NCBI GenBank assembly: GCA_028692975.1
Contig: JAQUWF010000002.1
Location: forward strand, 45,604 to 109,603
Reading direction: 5' to 3'
From: Lachnospiraceae bacterium
Lineage (GTDB): Bacteria; Bacillota; Clostridia; Lachnospirales; Lachnospiraceae
DNA: 64,000 bases
The notes under the pieces were generated by a model. That model saw only the letters and a list, made by a program, of their open reading frames with translations, had not been told where the DNA came from and made no database searches. Both the position numbers and the translations under genes were made by a program. Shown here piece by piece: positions 59,883 to 64,000 of the stretch. Within the stretch, counting starts at the first letter, position 1, and each line of letters begins with the position of its first letter.

Positions 59883-60815
59883 ATGGATTTAATTGGATTA
59901 GGAGAATTATTAATTGACTTTATCCCGGGCAGTGAGCCCTACAGCTATATCCGCAAAGCGGGCGGCGCACCTATGAATTCGACTATTGCTGTAGCCAGAA
60001 ATGGTCTGGATACGGCATTTTACGGCAAGGTGGGCGATGACGCCTTCGGCGAATTCCTTATGGACACATTAAAAGAAAATAATGTGGAGCCCCTGTGTAA
60101 GGAGCCGACCAAGGAGGCCGTGACCACCATGGCGATCGTTACGTTATATGAGGACGGAGAGCGTACCTTTACGTTCGTGCGCAAGCCGGGTGCGGATATG
60201 TTCCTATACAAAGAGGACATTACAGAAGAGGTTATGAGCCAGACCAAGTTCCTGCATGTGGCAGGTTCCCTGTCTTTCGGCGGCGGCCCCATTGCGGAAA
60301 CTGCTGGATACACTATGAAGATGGCTCATGATCTGGGCAAGGTGGTCAGCTTTGATATTAATTACCGTGACTTTATCTGGGACGGTGACGAGGCAGCAGC
60401 CATGGTCAAATACAAAGAAGTGCTTCCTTACGTGGATCTTCTGAAGATTTCTGAGGAAGAGGCGGAACTTCTGGGCGGTGAGGACAATCTGTTCAACGTC
60501 ATGAAGGAGTACGGTATTGCAACGATTATTGAGACATTGGGTTCCAAAGGGGCAAGATGTTATTATAATGGAGAAACCAGAGAAGTAGCAGGCCGCAAGG
60601 CTGAGGCGGTGGACGCTACCGGAGCGGGCGATGCATTCTGGGGCGGCTTCATGGCAAGCCTGCTGCTGCAGGGTGTCGTGACCAGGGATGACCTGTCTAT
60701 GGATATTCTGGAGAAGGCTATGAACTATGGCAATATCGCAGGTTGGTTCTGCGTACAGAGAAAGGGTGCTATCGATGCCCTGCCCACCAGAGAACAGGTT
60801 GAGTCTTATCTGTAG
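59883..60815 (+). CDS. PfkB-family sugar kinase (fructokinase-like)
   Basis: A 310-residue ribokinase-fold enzyme: DLIGLGELLIDFIPGSEPYS, KAGGAPMNSTIAVARNGLDT, VSFDINYRDFIWDGDEAAAM, and the catalytic AVDATGAGDAFWGGFMASLL with DTGAGD read as ATGAGD. The Asp base follows in GAGDAF. It most resembles fructokinases. The ATG at 59883 lies 7 bases after AAAGGGAGG; the one at 59877 is too close. No PTS or invertase gene is adjacent. Confidence 0.88.
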   Translation: MDLIGLGELLIDFIPGSEPYSYIRKAGGAPMNSTIAVARNGLDTAFYGKVGDDAFGEFLMDTLKENNVEPLCKEPTKEAVTTMAIVTLYEDGERTFTFVRKPGADMFLYKEDITEEVMSQTKFLHVAGSLSFGGGPIAETAGYTMKMAHDLGKVVSFDINYRDFIWDGDEAAAMVKYKEVLPYVDLLKISEEEAELLGGEDNLFNVMKEYGIATIIETLGSKGARCYYNGETREVAGRKAEAVDATGAGDAFWGGFMASLLLQGVVTRDDLSMDILEKAMNYGNIAGWFCVQRKGAIDALPTREQVESYL

Positions 60816-60844
60816 ATGAGAAGTAAGTGAAGAGGGAGAATATT

Positions 60845-62578
60845 ATGAAAACGAAGCTGAGGGATCTGGCTACTTATTATAAGCCATATCTTGGGCTGTT
60901 CCTCTCAGACATGTTTTTCGCCATTGTAGGAGCGGGTATCACGCTGGTGATACCCCTCCTTGTGCGTTATATCACAAATCATGTGATCAACATGCCTGGG
61001 GAAGAAGCCTTTACATTAATTATGAAACTGGGTGTGGCCATGATCGGCCTGGTGCTTTTGGAGGCGTTCTGTAATTTTTATATTGCGTATTACGGACATA
61101 TTATGGGTGCCAAGATCGAGCATGACATGCGAAATGAGATTTTCGGGCATTTCCAGAAATTATCGTTTGCATTTTATGACAATCAGAAGGTGGGGCATCT
61201 GTTGTCCCGTATTACCAGCGACCTGTTTGATATCAGTGAACTGCTGCATCACGGTCCGGAGGATCTGAGCATTTCTGTGATCAAATTCGTCGGGGCATTT
61301 TCTATCCTGGCGGTGGTGAACTGGAAACTGGCTCTGGTGGCACTGATTTTCGTGCCGTTTTTGATTGTGTATGCGATTTATTTTAACCGCAAGATGAAGC
61401 AGGCTTTTGTGAACAACCGTGCAAGGATCGCGGATATTAACAGTCAGATCGAGGACAGTCTCTCTGGCATCCGTGTGGTCAAGTCTTTTGGTAATGAAGA
61501 GACGGAGATGAAGAAGTTCAAGGCGGGGAATGCGCGCTTTGTGGATGCCAAGAAGAAAAGTTATCAGTATATGGGTGCTTATAATTCGGGCATGAATGCA
61601 CTTACGACCATGATCACTGTTGCAGTTATGGTGGCTGGTGCGCTTTTGATTACCGGCGGCGAGATGCCGGTGGGGGATCTGGTGACGTTCCTTTTGTATA
61701 TTAATAATCTGACGGAGCCTGTGAAGAAACTGGTGAATTTTACCGAGCAGTTCCAGAATGGCTACAGTGGTTATGTGCGTTTTCAGGAAATGATGTCGAT
61801 TGCGCCGGATATTCAGGACAGACCGGGTGCTATCTGTCAGGAGCAGGTGAAGGGGGATATTGTGTTCCGTGATGTCTCTTTCCGCTACGAGGAGCACGAG
61901 GAGCAGGTGTTGAGCCATGTGGATCTGGATGTGAAGGCTGGGGAATATATTGCTCTGGTGGGAAGCTCCGGTGCGGGCAAGACTACGCTGTGCAGTCTGA
62001 TCCCAAGGTTTTATGATGTGAGTGATGGGGCTATTACGCTGGATGGTGTGGATATCCGGGATATTTGTCTGGATGATCTGCGTAAGCATGTGGGTATCGT
62101 GCAGCAGGATGTGTATCTGTTCGCAGGGACTATTATGGAGAATATCCGGTATGGCAGGCCGGGGGCTACGGATGAGGAAGTGCTTCGCGCTGCGAAGCTT
62201 GCCAATGCCCATGAGTTTATTATGAATATGGAAGAGGACTATGACACGGATATCGGGCAGCGGGGCGTGAAATTGTCTGGCGGACAGAAGCAGAGGCTAT
62301 CCATTGCCCGGGTATTTTTGAAGAATCCGCCGGTATTGATTTTTGATGAGGCGACTTCGGCGCTGGATAATGAGAGTGAGAAGGTGGTGCAGGATTCTTT
62401 GGAGAAACTGGCGAAGAACCGGACTACGTTTGTGATCGCCCATCGGTTGTCTACGATTCGCAATGCGCAGAGGATTCTGGTGCTTACGGAAGATGGCATT
62501 GCGGAGCAGGGGACGCATGAGGAGTTGTTGGCGGCGGGTGGTGTTTACGCCGGGTTGTATCAGATGCAGTTTAAGTAG
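60845..62578 (+). CDS. ABC exporter (full half-transporter, homodimer type)
   Basis: A 577-residue protein with six membrane helices (about 15-305) and an intact ATPase: Walker A GSSGAGKTT, signature LSGGQKQR, Walker B VLIFDEATSALD and switch His in FVIAHRLSTI. Its complete motifs indicate a homodimer, unlike the pair at 54631-58165. It resembles MsbA/BmrA lipid or drug exporters. It starts 29 bases after the sugar kinase and may be cotranscribed, with no obvious functional link. Its stop is 12 bases before the fold-back element. Confidence 0.9.
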   Translation: MKTKLRDLATYYKPYLGLFLSDMFFAIVGAGITLVIPLLVRYITNHVINMPGEEAFTLIMKLGVAMIGLVLLEAFCNFYIAYYGHIMGAKIEHDMRNEIFGHFQKLSFAFYDNQKVGHLLSRITSDLFDISELLHHGPEDLSISVIKFVGAFSILAVVNWKLALVALIFVPFLIVYAIYFNRKMKQAFVNNRARIADINSQIEDSLSGIRVVKSFGNEETEMKKFKAGNARFVDAKKKSYQYMGAYNSGMNALTTMITVAVMVAGALLITGGEMPVGDLVTFLLYINNLTEPVKKLVNFTEQFQNGYSGYVRFQEMMSIAPDIQDRPGAICQEQVKGDIVFRDVSFRYEEHEEQVLSHVDLDVKAGEYIALVGSSGAGKTTLCSLIPRFYDVSDGAITLDGVDIRDICLDDLRKHVGIVQQDVYLFAGTIMENIRYGRPGATDEEVLRAAKLANAHEFIMNMEEDYDTDIGQRGVKLSGGQKQRLSIARVFLKNPPVLIFDEATSALDNESEKVVQDSLEKLAKNRTTFVIAHRLSTIRNAQRILVLTEDGIAEQGTHEELLAAGGVYAGLYQMQFK

Positions 62579-62590
62579 AGGAATGGGGAC

Positions 62591-62843
62591 GCCGCGGCAT
62601 GGGTGCTGCCCTGTGATTTTCGAACCGCTACGGGGGTTAAGCAAGTCTAAATAAAATAGCGTCGGTTCTTGATGAACCAACCACATTCGCACCGTTTGCT
62701 GATGCAAACGCTGCTCAGGTGGTTTTGAAATCGGGTCTTGTGGACCCGATTTCATCATCAAGTACCGGCGCTATTTTATTAAGTCTTGCTAAAACCCCCT
62801 GCGCTGATGTTCGAAAACCACAGGGCAGCCCCCATGCCGCGGC
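62591..62843. repeat. Large non-coding fold-back element
   Basis: Two arms of about 85 bases, 62591-62675 and 62755-62843, pair along most of their length, with a few gaps and mismatches. The ends GCCGCGGCATGGG and CCCATGCCGCGGC are perfect, as are CTTGATGA/TCATCAAG at the inner edge. The 79-base centre holds two perfect hairpins: CGTTTGC-TGAT-GCAAACG (62693-62710) and GAAATCGGGTC...GACCCGATTTC (62727-62753), with AACCAC/GTGGTT closing the first. It contains no gene. It may be a structured RNA, a MITE-like insertion or a strong terminator structure; I cannot assign it to a known family. Confidence 0.8.
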
Positions 62844-62880
62844 TGTGCGTTGAGGGCGGGAAAGAGGTGAGGGCGCGAAA

Positions 62881-62934
62881 GGGGTGGGGGTTGTGGGGGA
62901 CACCCGCCGTTCCGGGGGTGAGGGGGTATGCGGG
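62881..62934 (+). other. G-rich tract with quadruplex potential
   Basis: Five runs of four or five G at 62881, 62886, 62895, 62914 and 62922, plus GGG at 62932, with mostly short spacers. It lies between the fold-back element and the sensor kinase. The rest of the gap to 63053 shows nothing I recognise. Confidence 0.6.
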
Positions 62935-63053
62935 CCGTAACATTCGGTGAAGTGACAACACCGCTTGAGGTTGCTTTACTTTTAGAGGTACAAAACAATT
63001 TCAATCCATACAGAAATGCGCAAAAAAGGGCAATCGCATAAAAATGTGGTTGC

Positions 63054-64000
63054 CTAATTTTTTGACAATTCTTGTTTTAAGGTTATGATTGTATGGAAAG
63101 TACCGGATTCGTTATCATAATACATTTGCAAATTTCCATGATATTGTTTCACGACTTTTTTTATGCTTTTGATTCCGAAGCCATGTATGCCTTTGGTTGC
63201 TTTATGGGAGACAGGAAATCTATCCTGGCCGTACACAGGGGCGTTTTGGCAGGAATTTATGACTATAATAATGATAAAAGGTGAATTTTCTTTTTTTTGT
63301 ACTGTAAGTTCAATAAAAGAGTCAGGGATGTTTTCGGCGGATTCCACTGCGTTATCCAGTAAATTGCAGAACAATGATGTTAGGTCGTGCTGATAAATAT
63401 TTTCGACAGTATTGCTTCTGATGTCTGAGAGAAAAGCGATATGCTTATCATTGCACTGCCGTTGATAGCGGCAGAGAATTGCGTTGAGCATTTCGTTATC
63501 GCAGATTCGTGAAGTCTCTTTTAAGGCAGAAGATTCCATAAGCTGTTGTATATAAGTATTGATTTTATCAGGAGCTTTTTTTTCGTTAAGTAGTTGGATA
63601 GACTGCAAATGCTTTTTTATATCGTGAATTAAAATGCTCTGATTTTCATTTTGTGAAACAAGCATTTCGTAGTATTCAACTGAATCGGATTCCCTCTGAA
63701 GCAGTAGCTGCATATCGGTGAACTCCCGGCTCTTTTTTTGATTATGTTGATTGATTCCAAAGACAAGAAGGTTGAGCAGAAGCAGAAAAACTGCACAGGC
63801 TGTTACCATATAATTAATGGGCGACGTAAAAGACGCTGTTTCACCTATGGCAATGAATGTAAACATAATAAAGATCGATGAAATCGGAATCAGCATCAAA
63901 AAAATTTCAGAATGGTCATATGGCTCCGTATTTGAAAATTTTTCCTTGCACACTTGTAACAAGATATAAATGGTAGCAAAAAAGAAAATTTTGCTAAATA
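63054..64000 (-). CDS. GHKL sensor histidine kinase (AgrC-like), N-terminus beyond the window
   Basis: The minus-strand frame runs open from 63054 to the window edge, so the gene is partial. Visible are three membrane stretches (the first, FSKIFFFATIYILLQV, begins at the edge), a coiled stretch, the H-box with ILIHDIKKHLQSI, and the HATPase_c_5 domain with N-box LFCNLLDNAVESAEN and G-box HGFGIKSIKKVV. AgrC/NatK-type kinases sense peptides or membrane signals and partner LytTR response regulators, expected just outside the window. A TTG at 63962 could start translation but lies inside a membrane helix, so the true start is upstream. Confidence 0.85.
   Translation of the reverse strand, partial: FSKIFFFATIYILLQVCKEKFSNTEPYDHSEIFLMLIPISSIFIMFTFIAIGETASFTSPINYMVTACAVFLLLLNLLVFGINQHNQKKSREFTDMQLLLQRESDSVEYYEMLVSQNENQSILIHDIKKHLQSIQLLNEKKAPDKINTYIQQLMESSALKETSRICDNEMLNAILCRYQRQCNDKHIAFLSDIRSNTVENIYQHDLTSLFCNLLDNAVESAENIPDSFIELTVQKKENSPFIIIIVINSCQNAPVYGQDRFPVSHKATKGIHGFGIKSIKKVVKQYHGNLQMYYDNESGTFHTIITLKQELSKN

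Overview
The window looks like the chromosome of a gut-type Lachnospiraceae (Clostridia). The evidence is a FabK-type fatty acid operon closed by a FabT-like MarR regulator, a single-chain AccD-AccA fusion, a LysM/GH18 spore-type hydrolase, a GHKL sensor kinase, strong AGGAGG ribosome binding sites, TTG and GTG starts, and many small DUF membrane proteins. This is inference from gene content; no rRNA or tRNA was seen.

Layout. 1-5600 is an AT-rich accessory region: decayed pieces of an integrative conjugative element (ICE) separate small cargo genes, namely a membrane XRE regulator, a type I toxin with antisense RNA, an XRE/possible RNase-fold pair, a KilA-N protein and a broken NlpC/P60 lipoprotein. 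5600-14030 holds a LysM-GH18 hydrolase, an XRE regulator, an ABC_ATPase-domain protein and a three-gene ABC export operon with its own promoter and operator. 14030-16830 is a repeat-rich gap, then a structured leader, an ECF S component fused to a P-loop kinase, and a LarC1-only nickel protein. 16750-24460 is a regulator plus a five-gene sugar-acid operon: DUF1537 kinase, LarA-family nickel racemase/epimerase, glycerate kinase, KdgT-like permease and PdxA2-like dehydrogenase. 24500-27460 carries an HPr-like protein, PhoH, an HD phosphohydrolase and a MerR regulator. 27600-38560 is the complete fab/acc operon (fabH-acpP-fabK-fabD-fabG-fabF-accB-fabZ-accC-accDA-fabK-like-fabT). 38600-48830 has PAP2, membrane proteins, an ABC exporter, an XRE-AAA-PD-(D/E)XK protein, Bax-inhibitor-1 and an aquaporin. 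48900-53740 is molybdate uptake and molybdopterin genes (modABC, moeA-like, moaC, modE-like). 54600-62580 has a heterodimeric ABC exporter, flavodiiron protein, DUF378, a PfkB kinase and another ABC exporter. 62590-62940 is a large non-coding fold-back element with a G-rich flank, followed by the 3' part of a GHKL sensor kinase that runs off the window.

How the genes work together. The fab operon can make malonyl-CoA (accB, accC, accDA), load it (fabD, acpP) and run initiation and elongation (fabH, fabG, fabZ, fabK, fabF). A FabT-type palindrome overlaps the promoter and the last gene encodes its likely reader. The sugar-acid operon plausibly imports a four-carbon acid sugar, epimerises it at C2 with the nickel enzyme, phosphorylates it and oxidatively decarboxylates it to a triose phosphate; the divergent PrpR-like regulator has two matching palindromes in the shared gap.

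The most unusual material is non-coding: a 253-nt fold-back at 62591-62843, four tandem covarying hairpins at 14105-14345, a dispersed GTA-centred palindrome family placed just after stop codons, and repeated ICE scars in the first 4.3 kb.
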